A DNA stretch of 64,000 nt from Gari tellinella (lineage: Eukaryota; Mollusca; Bivalvia; Cardiida; Psammobiidae). Shown here one piece after another: positions 32,217 to 43,834 of this stretch. Position 1 is the stretch's first letter; each line of letters begins with the position of its first letter. The position numbers and the translations under genes were made by a program. A model generated the notes under the pieces. That model was not told the DNA's origin, did not search any database, and was given only the letters and a program-made list of their open reading frames with translations. Where the stretch lies: positions 105,076,794 to 105,140,793 of the forward strand of contig OV277858.1 in NCBI GenBank assembly GCA_922989275.2, read 5' to 3'.

Positions 32217-32468
32217 TTAACCCTTTACCTCTTTCTAGTTTTGAAGATAGGTGACTTCCTAAAGCAGGTTGAAAGTAAAGCAGAATTCGCCTTAAGGCGC
32301 ATTCTGCTAAATACTTTTAGCCTGCTTTAAGCTATCATGTGCTACAATATAGAAAATATCCCCTATAATATAATATATATTCATGACTGATAAAATTGGA
32401 ACTATTTTCTTCGGCGAAGTAATAAATTATATTCGCTAAAAGGCGCTTCAATCGGGGGAAAGGGTTAA
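32217..32468. mobile_element. MITE-E, complete, TTAA-flanked
   Basis: TTAA-CCCTTTACC ... GGGAAAGGG-TTAA, 252 bp with both TTAA. Hairpin with GCAGAATTCGCC/GGCGCATTCTGC. Copied at 36797-37048. Confidence 0.88.
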
Positions 32469-34059
32469 TCTTCAAAATGTTTCGCAGGCGAACTTTGTTG
32501 TCTCTCTCACTACTCTTGTTCAGATAATAGATGACTCCTTTTGAAATTTTAGCATCACCAGGGTTAATACTATTTGTAACAGAGACACGACTTGTTATTT
32601 GATTCCGATACGAAGCGTTATTAACGACACTGTTCTAACAACATTAACAAGACATTTAATAGGCGCATAAAATGACAGCATTCCCCACGGCCACGACATG
32701 CTGGAAAACTTTGTACACAGATATCTATTGATTCCTAGGTTACTTTCAGGGACATCTAAAACCATGTACAGTGCTACTTCCCAACAACACAGGGCTGCCA
32801 TAAGTTGACATAAACATCCTAAGATTTCCAAATTTCCATTTTTCAAGAGCGATTTTACGAATCGTACCTTTCCCCATAGCCCGTTTCTAGTTTTGTTGAC
32901 ACGTGGCTGCTTAAAGCAGGCTGAAAGTAAAGCAGAATGCGCCTTAAGGCGCATTCTGCTTTACTTCCAGTCTGCTTTTAAGCTATCATGTGCTAGAATA
33001 TAGAAAAAATCCCCTATAACATATATTCATGACTGATAAAATTGGAACTATATTCTTCAGCGGAGTAATAAATTATATTCGCTTAAAGGCGCTTCTAAAG
33101 GGGAAAGGGTTAATCTTCAAAACGTTTCGCAGGCGAACTTTGTTGTCTCTCTCACTACTCTTGTTCAGATAATAGATGACTCCTTTTGAAAATTTAGCAT
33201 CACCAGGGTTAATTCTATTTGTTACAGAGACACGACTTGTTATTTGATTCCGATACGAAGCGTTATTAACGACACTGTTCTAACAACATTAACAAGACAT
33301 TTAATAGGCGCATAAAATGACAGCATTCCCCACGGCCACGACATGCTGGAAAACTTTGTACACAGATATCTATTGATTCCTAGGTTACTTTCAGGGACAT
33401 CTAAAACCATGTACAGTGCTACTTCCAAACAACACAGGGCTGCCATAAGTTGACATAAACATCCTAAGATTTCCAAATTTCCATTTTTCAAGAGCGATTT
33501 TACGAATCGTACCTTTCCCCATAGCCTGTTTCTAGTTTTGTTGACACGTGGCTGCTTAAAGCAGGCTGAAAGTAAAGCAGAATGCGCCTTAAGGCGCATT
33601 CTGCTTTACTTCCAGTCTGCTTTTAAGCTATCATGTGCTAGAATATAGAAAAAATCCCCTATAACATATATTCGTGACTGATAAAATTGGAACTATATTC
33701 TTCAGCGGAGTAATAAATTATATTCGCTTAAAGGCGCTTCTATGGGAAGAAAGGGTTAATCTTCAAAACGTTTCGCAGGCGAACTTTGTTGTCTCTCTCA
33801 CTACTCTTGTTCAGATAATAGATGACTCCTTTTGAAAATTTAGCATCACCAGGGTTAATTCTATTTGTTACAGAGACACGACTTGTTATTTGATTCCGAT
33901 ACGAAGCGTTATTAACGACACTGTTCTAACAACATTAACAAGACATTTAATAGGCGCATAAAATGACAGCATTCCCCACGGCCACGACATGCTGGAAAAC
34001 TTTGTACACAGATATTTATTGATTCCTAAGTTACTTTCGGGGACATCTAAAACCATGTA
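32465..34059. repeat. 645-bp block, 2.5 tandem units
   Basis: Units start at TTAATCTTCAAAA (32465, 33110, 33756). The first two are 645 and 646 bp; the third is cut at 34059 by a MITE-A. Each full unit holds about 300 bp of unique sequence, a MITE-B-like start, the left half of MITE-F (CAGGGCTGCC) and the right half of MITE-E. Repeated open frames here are hairpin translations. Copied at 37045-38639. Confidence 0.9.
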
Positions 34060-34307
34060 CAGTGGAGAATACATTATTCTTTACCGTTTAAACGCAAACG
34101 AAACGCAAATGCACATAACTAAAATGTAGAAAATGTCAGTTTTTTAGAAATTTCTAACACTTTATCTTAATCTGAGTTGTAAACAGTATGGAGCCTGATC
34201 AGACGCCGGGTTACCCGGCGTCTGGTCTGGCTCCAAACTGTTTGCGAAGGACATAATAATTTTATCGTAAACACGTTTATTGGGAAAGAATAACGTTTTC
34301 TCGACTG
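34060..34307 (-). mobile_element. MITE-A, complete
   Basis: CAGTGGAGAATACATTATTC to CTCGACTG, TA on both sides. It truncates the third 645-bp unit. Copied at 38640-38887. Confidence 0.9.
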
Positions 34308-34319
34308 TAAAACCACGTA

Positions 34320-34645
34320 CAGTGCCCCTCCCAACAACAGCCCTCCGAAGAACCATTCCCTCCCTACAACTATGCTTGCAGTGGTTCCCTAAACAAGACA
34401 ATTATGTCTTACGCTTTCACTGCTTCAATAATGTCTGCTAAAATTGCCTCAAAGTTACATATTGCACATTTTGACATAATATACAAACAGATGAGTGACA
34501 AACAATTTGAATTGAGACCAGACGCCGCGTGACGCGGCGTCTGGTCTGGACTCATACTGCGTGCAAATGTAAACCATGTCCTCTCTATAACAAATATCAT
34601 ACAATCTTCGTCTCCAATTTGATGTTGTTGTAGGGAGCGAGCACT
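34320..34645 (-). mobile_element. MITE-B, full length
   Basis: CAGTGCCCCTCCCAACAACA to GTAGGGAGCGAGCACTG-TA. The hairpin is clear at 34511-34550 (ACCAGACGCCGCG). Copied at 38900-39225. Confidence 0.85.
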
Positions 34646-34699
34646 GTAGAGAGATCAGCTAAAATGTTTTGACATTACTCAACGTTGTTTAGATGATTA

Positions 34700-34945
34700 C
34701 AGTGGAGAATGTGTTATTCTTTCCCGTTTAAACGCAAACGTACGCAAACGCAAAGCGCTAAAACGTAGAAAAGAACAACTTTTGGACAATTCTAATAATT
34801 CATGTTTATCTTGGTGACAAACAGTTTGGAGCCTGATCAGACGCCGGGTTACCCGGCGTCTGATCTGGCTCCAAACTGTTTGTATTGTAAATAATAGTTT
34901 TAGCGTAAACGCGTTTATTGGGAAAGAATAACAGTTTCTCCACTG
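34700..34945 (-). mobile_element. MITE-A, complete 246-bp copy
   Basis: CAGTGGAGAATGTGTTATTC to CAGTTTCTCCACTG, with TA on both sides. Near-perfect hairpin. Copied at 39280-39525. Confidence 0.92.
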
Positions 34946-34947
34946 TA

Positions 34948-35070
34948 CAGTGGGGAAGACCTTATTCACCCCAGTTTAAACGCAAACAAAACGCAAACGT
35001 GTAGCAATATAGTGTAGAAATGACAACTGTTCGGCAATTCAAACTATCTATTTGAACCTGAGTTTAGTTG
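34948..35070 (-). mobile_element. MITE-A, truncated, abutting the previous copy
   Basis: CAGTGGGGAAGACCTTATTC starts at the TA that ends the preceding copy. It ends before the core. Copied at 39528-39650. Confidence 0.7.
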
Positions 35071-35157
35071 AAAAATAAACCGTCTTATTCACCGTGTCGC
35101 CACAGTTATTGCAGACGATTTCTAACCACATACAGTGACGTCATAAGTGACTTAATA

Positions 35158-35518
35158 CAGTGGAGAAGACGGGTTTTCCCCGTTTAAACGCAGACGAAAT
35201 GCAAACGAGTTTGGCCTTAAATGTTTTCCATTTCAACAATTTCACGATCTGACGCCGGATAAGACTGCGAACTGCTTGCCACTCAGATTGAAATACATAT
35301 AGTGTATATTTTCCAAATCAATACGTTAACGCCGAAGCTAATATTATGATTGCAAACAGTTTGGAGCCAGATCAGAGGCTGGGTAACCCGGCGTCTGACC
35401 AGGCACATAACTGTTAATAGAAAGTCAGAAGTGTCAAGAAGGTGACATCTTTTGTGTTTGTATTGCAATGTGTTTGCATTTGGTTTGCGTTTAAACGGGA
35501 AAAATAATTTCTCCACTG
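35158..35518. mobile_element. composite of two MITE-A pieces in opposite orientation
   Basis: The left piece (to about 35290) reads in minus orientation, starting CAGTGGAGAAGACGGG. The right piece (from about 35305) reads in plus orientation and ends TTTCTCCACTG-TA. Copied at 39738-40098. Confidence 0.75.
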
Positions 35519-35678
35519 TAAGAATCTAGATAAAGTTTACTTTACTTGAGTGATTGGCGTAAGTCGTTTTCAGTTTTGCACTTAGCAGAATGTATGCAAG
35601 CAGTAGAATAATGTCGTTGCCAGCTAGACGTATTTAATTGACCATTGAGATAAGGAAGACGTGCCTTGACGCGTGGTA

Positions 35679-35786
35679 CAGTGGAGAATCTGTTATTTTT
35701 TCCCGTTTAAACGCAAACGTACGCAAACGCAAAGCACTAAAGCGTAGAAAAGTAAAACTTTTGGACAATTCTGATAATTCTTGTTT
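35679..35786 (-). mobile_element. MITE-A truncated at the duplication junction
   Basis: Identical to the first 108 bp of the complete copy at 40259 and then switches to MITE-B sequence (GTCTCCAATTGGG) at 35787. This is the tandem-duplication joint. Confidence 0.92.
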
Positions 35787-38700
35787 GTCTCCAATTGGGT
35801 GTTGTTGTAGGGAGGGATTACTTTACTAAATACACAAATGTACATGAATGTTCAATAGTTGAAACTGAATATACACATCTTTTGCACATACATGTATTGT
35901 ATACCCAGATTTGAACACTCATGAAGGAGCCATCAAATCAGATTCATTCTGTTTGTCGTACTTTTATATACTTTGTGGACTAACCCCTCGAGTGTCATGT
36001 GAAAATTCCGCGGTGTAAAGTATGTTACTCTTTCCCGTTAACACGCAAAGGAAACGCAATGTAATAAAATGTAGAAAATGACATATTTTAAAACGTTTGT
36101 AACGATTTAATTAAATATAAGGGGCAAACATATAAAAGCCGGGTTACTCGGCGTCTTATTCTTCTCTTAACCCATTTGTGCCCACGATCCCATATATGGC
36201 ACATAGGCAAACAGTGTAGACTCTAATCAGAGTCTACACTGTTTGCTGATAGGAATTTCAATATAAGACAAAATGAAAATGAAAATTTTGACCAGGTATT
36301 CCTTTGATAAAAAAATGGACTAATCCAATATATAAACATGGAAGAATCCACTGGGCATAAATGGGTTAACTGTTTGCAATAGAGGCGCGTTTATTGGTAA
36401 AGATTGACATCTTCACTGTATCATTTTTAGCTCGCCTGTACAAAGTACAAAGTACAAGACAAGTGTTTGTTACGAACCCGACGTAGTTGTTGTTGTCGTC
36501 GGCTTCGTCGTGAATTGCGTAAACAATTAAAAAAAAATGCACACTATAACGTCTATATCCCTTGAGATATGATTTTAATGTATGGTATGCATGTGTATAT
36601 TTTACCCAGTGACCTTGATCTTGATCTTAGGGCCAGCGTTTAGGTTAACAAGTCGGCGTTTAGGTTTCGAAACATGCGTATAACTCCTATGTCCCTTGAG
36701 ATATTGCTTTTATATCTGATATGCATGTGTATGTGTACGAGACCTTTCCATGCATACAAAGAGTTGGCCACTGTGACCTTGTTCTAAGATTCTGTTTTAA
36801 CCCTTTACCTCTTTCTAGTTTTGAAGATAGGTGACTTCCTAAAGCAGGTTGAAAGTAAAGCAGAATTCGCCTTAAGGCGCATTCTGCTAAATACTTTTAG
36901 CCTGCTTTAAGCTATCATGTGCTACAATATAGAAAATATCCCCTATAATATAATATATATTCATGACTGATAAAATTGGAACTATTTTCTTCGGCGAAGT
37001 AATAAATTATATTCGCTAAAAGGCGCTTCAATCGGGGGAAAGGGTTAATCTTCAAAATGTTTCGCAGGCGAACTTTGTTGTCTCTCTCACTACTCTTGTT
37101 CAGATAATAGATGACTCCTTTTGAAATTTTAGCATCACCAGGGTTAATACTATTTGTAACAGAGACACGACTTGTTATTTGATTCCGATACGAAGCGTTA
37201 TTAACGACACTGTTCTAACAACATTAACAAGACATTTAATAGGCGCATAAAATGACAGCATTCCCCACGGCCACGACATGCTGGAAAACTTTGTACACAG
37301 ATATCTATTGATTCCTAGGTTACTTTCAGGGACATCTAAAACCATGTACAGTGCTACTTCCCAACAACACAGGGCTGCCATAAGTTGACATAAACATCCT
37401 AAGATTTCCAAATTTCCATTTTTCAAGAGCGATTTTACGAATCGTACCTTTCCCCATAGCCCGTTTCTAGTTTTGTTGACACGTGGCTGCTTAAAGCAGG
37501 CTGAAAGTAAAGCAGAATGCGCCTTAAGGCGCATTCTGCTTTACTTCCAGTCTGCTTTTAAGCTATCATGTGCTAGAATATAGAAAAAATCCCCTATAAC
37601 ATATATTCATGACTGATAAAATTGGAACTATATTCTTCAGCGGAGTAATAAATTATATTCGCTTAAAGGCGCTTCTAAAGGGGAAAGGGTTAATCTTCAA
37701 AACGTTTCGCAGGCGAACTTTGTTGTCTCTCTCACTACTCTTGTTCAGATAATAGATGACTCCTTTTGAAAATTTAGCATCACCAGGGTTAATTCTATTT
37801 GTTACAGAGACACGACTTGTTATTTGATTCCGATACGAAGCGTTATTAACGACACTGTTCTAACAACATTAACAAGACATTTAATAGGCGCATAAAATGA
37901 CAGCATTCCCCACGGCCACGACATGCTGGAAAACTTTGTACACAGATATCTATTGATTCCTAGGTTACTTTCAGGGACATCTAAAACCATGTACAGTGCT
38001 ACTTCCAAACAACACAGGGCTGCCATAAGTTGACATAAACATCCTAAGATTTCCAAATTTCCATTTTTCAAGAGCGATTTTACGAATCGTACCTTTCCCC
38101 ATAGCCTGTTTCTAGTTTTGTTGACACGTGGCTGCTTAAAGCAGGCTGAAAGTAAAGCAGAATGCGCCTTAAGGCGCATTCTGCTTTACTTCCAGTCTGC
38201 TTTTAAGCTATCATGTGCTAGAATATAGAAAAAATCCCCTATAACATATATTCGTGACTGATAAAATTGGAACTATATTCTTCAGCGGAGTAATAAATTA
38301 TATTCGCTTAAAGGCGCTTCTATGGGAAGAAAGGGTTAATCTTCAAAACGTTTCGCAGGCGAACTTTGTTGTCTCTCTCACTACTCTTGTTCAGATAATA
38401 GATGACTCCTTTTGAAAATTTAGCATCACCAGGGTTAATTCTATTTGTTACAGAGACACGACTTGTTATTTGATTCCGATACGAAGCGTTATTAACGACA
38501 CTGTTCTAACAACATTAACAAGACATTTAATAGGCGCATAAAATGACAGCATTCCCCACGGCCACGACATGCTGGAAAACTTTGTACACAGATATTTATT
38601 GATTCCTAAGTTACTTTCGGGGACATCTAAAACCATGTACAGTGGAGAATACATTATTCTTTACCGTTTAAACGCAAACGAAACGCAAATGCACATAACT

Positions 38701-40366
38701 AAAATGTAGAAAATGTCAGTTTTTTAGAAATTTCTAACACTTTATCTTAATCTGAGTTGTAAACAGTATGGAGCCTGATCAGACGCCGGGTTACCCGGCG
38801 TCTGGTCTGGCTCCAAACTGTTTGCGAAGGACATAATAATTTTATCGTAAACACGTTTATTGGGAAAGAATAACGTTTTCTCGACTGTAAAACCACGTAC
38901 AGTGCCCCTCCCAACAACAGCCCTCCGAAGAACCATTCCCTCCCTACAACTATGCTTGCAGTGGTTCCCTAAACAAGACAATTATGTCTTACGCTTTCAC
39001 TGCTTCAATAATGTCTGCTAAAATTGCCTCAAAGTTACATATTGCACATTTTGACATAATATACAAACAGATGAGTGACAAACAATTTGAATTGAGACCA
39101 GACGCCGCGTGACGCGGCGTCTGGTCTGGACTCATACTGCGTGCAAATGTAAACCATGTCCTCTCTATAACAAATATCATACAATCTTCGTCTCCAATTT
39201 GATGTTGTTGTAGGGAGCGAGCACTGTAGAGAGATCAGCTAAAATGTTTTGACATTACTCAACGTTGTTTAGATGATTACAGTGGAGAATGTGTTATTCT
39301 TTCCCGTTTAAACGCAAACGTACGCAAACGCAAAGCGCTAAAACGTAGAAAAGAACAACTTTTGGACAATTCTAATAATTCATGTTTATCTTGGTGACAA
39401 ACAGTTTGGAGCCTGATCAGACGCCGGGTTACCCGGCGTCTGATCTGGCTCCAAACTGTTTGTATTGTAAATAATAGTTTTAGCGTAAACGCGTTTATTG
39501 GGAAAGAATAACAGTTTCTCCACTGTACAGTGGGGAAGACCTTATTCACCCCAGTTTAAACGCAAACAAAACGCAAACGTGTAGCAATATAGTGTAGAAA
39601 TGACAACTGTTCGGCAATTCAAACTATCTATTTGAACCTGAGTTTAGTTGAAAAATAAACCGTCTTATTCACCGTGTCGCCACAGTTATTGCAGACGATT
39701 TCTAACCACATACAGTGACGTCATAAGTGACTTAATACAGTGGAGAAGACGGGTTTTCCCCGTTTAAACGCAGACGAAATGCAAACGAGTTTGGCCTTAA
39801 ATGTTTTCCATTTCAACAATTTCACGATCTGACGCCGGATAAGACTGCGAACTGCTTGCCACTCAGATTGAAATACATATAGTGTATATTTTCCAAATCA
39901 ATACGTTAACGCCGAAGCTAATATTATGATTGCAAACAGTTTGGAGCCAGATCAGAGGCTGGGTAACCCGGCGTCTGACCAGGCACATAACTGTTAATAG
40001 AAAGTCAGAAGTGTCAAGAAGGTGACATCTTTTGTGTTTGTATTGCAATGTGTTTGCATTTGGTTTGCGTTTAAACGGGAAAAATAATTTCTCCACTGTA
40101 AGAATCTAGATAAAGTTTACTTTACTTGAGTGATTGGCGTAAGTCGTTTTCAGTTTTGCACTTAGCAGAATGTATGCAAGCAGTAGAATAATGTCGTTGC
40201 CAGCTAGACGTATTTAATTGACCATTGAGATAAGGAAGACGTGCCTTGACGCGTGGTACAGTGGAGAATCTGTTATTTTTTCCCGTTTAAACGCAAACGT
40301 ACGCAAACGCAAAGCACTAAAGCGTAGAAAAGTAAAACTTTTGGACAATTCTGATAATTCTTGTTT
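35787..40366. repeat. 4,580-bp tandem duplication, second copy
   Basis: Repeats 31207-35786 in the same order: D-in-A nest, CCCTTGAGATAT patch, MITE-E 36797-37048, 645-bp units 37045/37690/38336, MITE-A 38640-38887, MITE-B 38900-39225, MITE-A 39280-39525, truncated A 39528-39650, composite A 39738-40098, and the first 108 bp of the MITE-A at 40259. It adds no new content. Confidence 0.95.
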
Positions 40367-40504
40367 ATCTTGGTGGCAAACAGTTTGGAGCCTGATCAGA
40401 CGCCGGGTTGCCCGGCGTCTGATCTGGCTCCAAAGTGTTTGCACGGCAAATAATAGTTTTAGCGTAAACGCGTTTATTGGGAAAGAATAACAGATTCTCC
40501 ACTG
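40259..40504 (-). mobile_element. MITE-A, complete 246-bp copy
   Basis: CAGTGGAGAATCTGTTATTT to AACAGATTCTCCACTG-TA. Its left 108 bp lie in the duplicated segment. The remainder is unique, so this is the original copy from which the truncated one at 35679 derives. Confidence 0.93.
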
Positions 40505-41781
40505 TATAGAGGATAACACATTTCATATCCTAGAAATTCATGTTTTATTGAACAACATCAACAACCACCTTTGCTAAGGACTGCAGATGTTGTTTTTCTC
40601 TCAAATGGCTGCTTAATACACGATTGTCTCATTCTGACACAGAAACTTTCAATGTATTTATAATTTAAACATGTGTTATTATACAACTTCCATAAATCAG
40701 TTTATCTCAAATCTGATTTGAGATAATAAATGATGGGTTATACTTAATCTTAAGTTGACTTGTTTAGTCCTTTTGTCTGTAAAGGATTGATGTGGTTGTT
40801 ACTGCAAATATAAAGCAACCATAGAACTTTGTGAAAATGCTATAAGTGCCTACATTAATGGGAGTAATATATATTTAAGCTACCATGCATTATACAATAT
40901 ATGTGGTTAGTATCTTTATAGATGTATTTATAAACGAGTATTAGTTCAAAGGATAGTGAATGATTATTTCACCGGACATAGTCTCTTATGTTCATTTATG
41001 ACTTTGTATATTATAGTGTATTCTGTATGTTGTCTTTTTTATTTGTGGTAACCATGATGGTTTGCGTACGTTTTGACCAAGGGTACAGTTTTACCATACG
41101 AAATGAGCAAGATGTGGGTGCGTTTTGGTACGTTTTAGTTTGGGTACCGAATGAACTGAATGTAAGTTATCTAGCCACTCTATTTTCTGATTAGTTTGTA
41201 TCTCTTCGTGTTATGAAATGATTTATTTTTTGGTTTTGCGCGCTCAATCATAATTTACAAAATTCATCACGAAATTAATTGTCATAAACGCAGTGCCAAG
41301 AGAAGTTATTGACTATTTCGGACAGAGCCGACGATACAAATTGTTGTAAAATAAATTTAATTCAAATGTGATGCGCTTTATGATCTGACAAAATGTAATT
41401 TGTTTTAAAGACTATCGTTGCAGTTTCTTTAAAATAATTTTTTATAAATATTCAGATTATTTCAAAATTCAGCATGTTGCTAGTACATTCCCTGTTATGC
41501 AGAAATATGAATAAAGATAATGGGTACCCGTACTGGATCTTTTCTGAATAGCTTGTTTTTGGGTATACCCCTAATTATCAGGAGACACATTATTTTGATC
41601 ATAATATCTCAGAATAACTTTTTCTGCTTCGTAATTTACCTAATTTGTTGGGTTAAACATAATGTTTTCATAAAAAAAGAAAAAATAGGAGCAAGTAGCC
41701 CAAAAACAACATGAAAACAGCACACTATCCGTCAAAAAAGGGAACACATCAAAAAGTTATTTTTAAAACTTGTTTCTCCTA
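40505..41781. other. gene-free stretch with one palindrome
   Basis: 40701-40725 is TTATCTCAAATC-T-GATTTGAGATAA. A 68-codon frame at 40988 begins with a hydrophobic stretch but has no recognised family. Otherwise AT-rich and unremarkable. Confidence 0.5.
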
Positions 41782-42030
41782 CAGTGGAGAATCTGTTATT
41801 CTTTCCCAATAAACGCGTTTACGCTAAAACTAGTATTTACAATACAAACAACAGTTTGGAGCCAGATCAGACGCCGGGTTATCCGGCGTCTGATCAGGCT
41901 CCAAACTGTTTGCCACCAAGATAAAGATGAATTATCAGAATTGTCAAAAAGTTGTACTTTTCTGCGTTTTAGTGTTTTGCGTTTGCGTACGTTTGTGTTT
42001 AAACGGGAAAGAATAACGTTTTCACCACTG
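41782..42030 (+). mobile_element. MITE-A with mixed end subtypes
   Basis: The left end is CAGTGGAGAATCTGTTATTC; the right end is the complement of CAGTGGTGAAAACGTTATTC. The core hairpin is complete. TA on both sides. Confidence 0.93.
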
Positions 42031-42393
42031 TACAGTTCAAACATTCAGTCTTTGACAATAGTTTACAGAAATATTGATGAAGCATTGATTTACTGAAATC
42101 ACGCATAGACATTATAGGTACCCGGATCCATTTATTTGTAAAAAGAAATACCAATGTCTGCATATAGAGAGCAACACATGCCAATCAAATGAAATATAGG
42201 GATATCTACAAAGGATAAATGCTAGAATGTGTCCAAATACATACTGTTCAACAGTCAACAATATATCAATATTCAAGCATTATTAGTATATATCACTAAT
42301 CGTAATCACCATTTGCAGGTATGACCGCATAATTTAGCTTATTGAGATAGAACAAATAATTTTTTTCAAATATTAACTATATCATACAGTATT

Positions 42394-42448
42394 GGTCAAA
42401 GGGAGACAACTAAAGCTAAATGTTTGCATGAGTGTCATCCCTTTGACC
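42394..42448. repeat. small foldback
   Basis: GGTCAAAGGGAGACA and TGTCATCCCTTTGACC are inverted, one base apart in length, with a loop of about 24 nt. Confidence 0.7.
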
Positions 42449-42480
42449 GTTAAAAAAGAAACTGACGTGATCGTCCTTAA

Positions 42481-43007
42481 AGGGACTCGCAACCGGATGG
42501 TGTACTTGTCAAAATAAAATAAAATACTCAAATAAAAGCAAATTTGTGGCATTATTTGGCTTCTGACATAAAAAAAATATTATCAGTCCAAAGAAATTCT
42601 CAAGGATCGTCACCGAATCTTAGTTTATTAGATATTTTCCATCGTTTTTCTATAGCGTCAGCTGACGGTATAGTTGTTGTTGTTGCTTCTCTACACGGGC
42701 TCAGACATAAACCCGAGCCGACTAAAGTATTATCGATCGCTACCAGTGAAGTACGTTAATTCGCTACCATATATAGAGAGAGCGTTGGTAGCCGAGGTAG
42801 TAAAGGCGTTTCCTCATTTTTCATGTTTGTCTCCGCATGGAGGGTCATGGGTTCGAATCCCTCCAGAGCTTCTTCTTTTTTTTTTTTTTTGAAATGCATT
42901 TTTTAACAGAATTTATTATCCTAAACTAAATCTTACCCATTTATATAAGCATTTGACATATATTTACAAATTACTATTTTTAATGCTAAACCCGGTCGCG
43001 AGCCTCT
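42481..43007. mobile_element. TTAA-flanked element carrying a tRNA-like unit
   Basis: TTAA (42477-42480 and 43008-43011) flanks termini AGGGACTCGCAACCGG and the complement of AGAGGCTCGCGACCGG. The interior has no transposase. A tRNA-like segment and a poly-T run lie at 42787-42890. Superfamily not assigned. Confidence 0.65.
42787..42872 (+). repeat. tRNA-like (Ser/Leu-type) SINE head
   Basis: GGTAGCCGAGGTAGTAAAGG resembles the A-box region of a long-arm tRNA, and GGGTTCGAATCCCTCC is a good B-box/T-arm. The distance fits a tRNA with a long variable arm. A poly-T stretch follows at about 42876. It is probably retroposed, not a working tRNA. Confidence 0.55.
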
Positions 43008-43074
43008 TTAAAATACTTCTTATTCAAAATAAAATATTTCTAGTTAGTGATAGTTTATATTCAATCTGAGTTTC

Positions 43075-43180
43075 TTGATCCAAGGTTGTATATTGGAGAT
43101 TACGTTACTCTGTCCCAAAACATGCGGTTTGCAATTGAACTGATATCTCCGTTGTAAACAGTTTGGAGCTAGATTAGACG
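43075..43180 (+). mobile_element. MITE-A fragment, decayed
   Basis: ACGTTACTCTGTCCCAAAAC then GTAAACAGTTTGGAGCTAGA. Only the left arm of the core remains. Confidence 0.5.
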
Positions 43181-43274
43181 ATCAATGTCATCTATGTAAA
43201 AATGTAAACAAGTCTAAATTAAGACTATATTGTGTGCGTATAAATGTAATAGGAGAGGATAGAAACAAATTACA

Positions 43275-43489
43275 TTAACCCCATCACTGCCTTGCCCCGA
43301 GTAAAGTGGTTATTTGCAAATAGTTTGGACCTTGATCAGACGCCGTGTAAAGCTGCGTCTGATCAGGATTTAAATGTTTGATACTCATGTTTTATTTTAT
43401 ACGTCAAAAGATCTAAACTGTTATTTTGATAAATTAAACCAGGCTAGATTTATTTAAAGAGGATGACATCATGGTAATGAAAGGGTTAA
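43275..43489. mobile_element. MITE-C variant, TTAA-flanked
   Basis: TTAA-CCCCATCACTGCC ... GTAATGAAAGGG-TTAA. The hairpin is near the left end (GACCTTGATCAGACGCCGTG) rather than the right, so this copy is in the opposite orientation. Confidence 0.78.
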
Positions 43490-43514
43490 AGCATAAATAA
43501 GTTTACGGATGATA

Positions 43515-43760
43515 CAGTGGAGAAACTGTTATTCTTTCCAAATAAACGCGTTTACGCTAAAACTAGTTTTTCTATTGTAAACAGTTTTGAGCCAGATCAG
43601 ACGCCGGGTAACCCGGCGTCTGATCAGGCTCCAAACTGTTTGCCACCAAGATAAACATGAATTATCAGAATTGTCCAAAAGTTGCACTTTTCTACGTTTT
43701 ATTGCTTTGCGTTTGCGTTTCGTTTCGTTTAAACGGGAAAGAATAACAGATTATCCACTG
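43515..43760 (+). mobile_element. MITE-A, complete 246-bp copy
   Basis: CAGTGGAGAAACTGTTATTC to ATTATCCACTG-TA, perfect core. Confidence 0.92.
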
Positions 43761-43834
43761 TATTTACGAATAAGGTCAAGGATCAATGCATGCAGCTGTA
43801 TAACTTCTGATTGTGAAACCTAGCAAAGCACATA

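Larger units (their letters stand above)
31204..35786. repeat. 4,580-bp tandem duplication, first copy
   Basis: Sequence from 31207 onward recurs at +4,580 with no difference noticed in the blocks compared by eye. The outer edges share only TTT. The left break is in a MITE-B, the right break in a MITE-A at 35679. Confidence 0.95.

Noticed and set aside
32595..38179. Four identical or near-identical 119-codon minus-strand frames.
   Set aside because: They lie in the 645-bp and 4,580-bp duplications and start within the MITE-F/E hairpin. Identity reflects DNA duplication, and nothing in them resembles a protein domain.
40988..41194. 68-codon frame beginning with a hydrophobic segment (possible membrane peptide).
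   Set aside because: AT-rich chance frame. No second helix, no splice signals, no similarity recognised.
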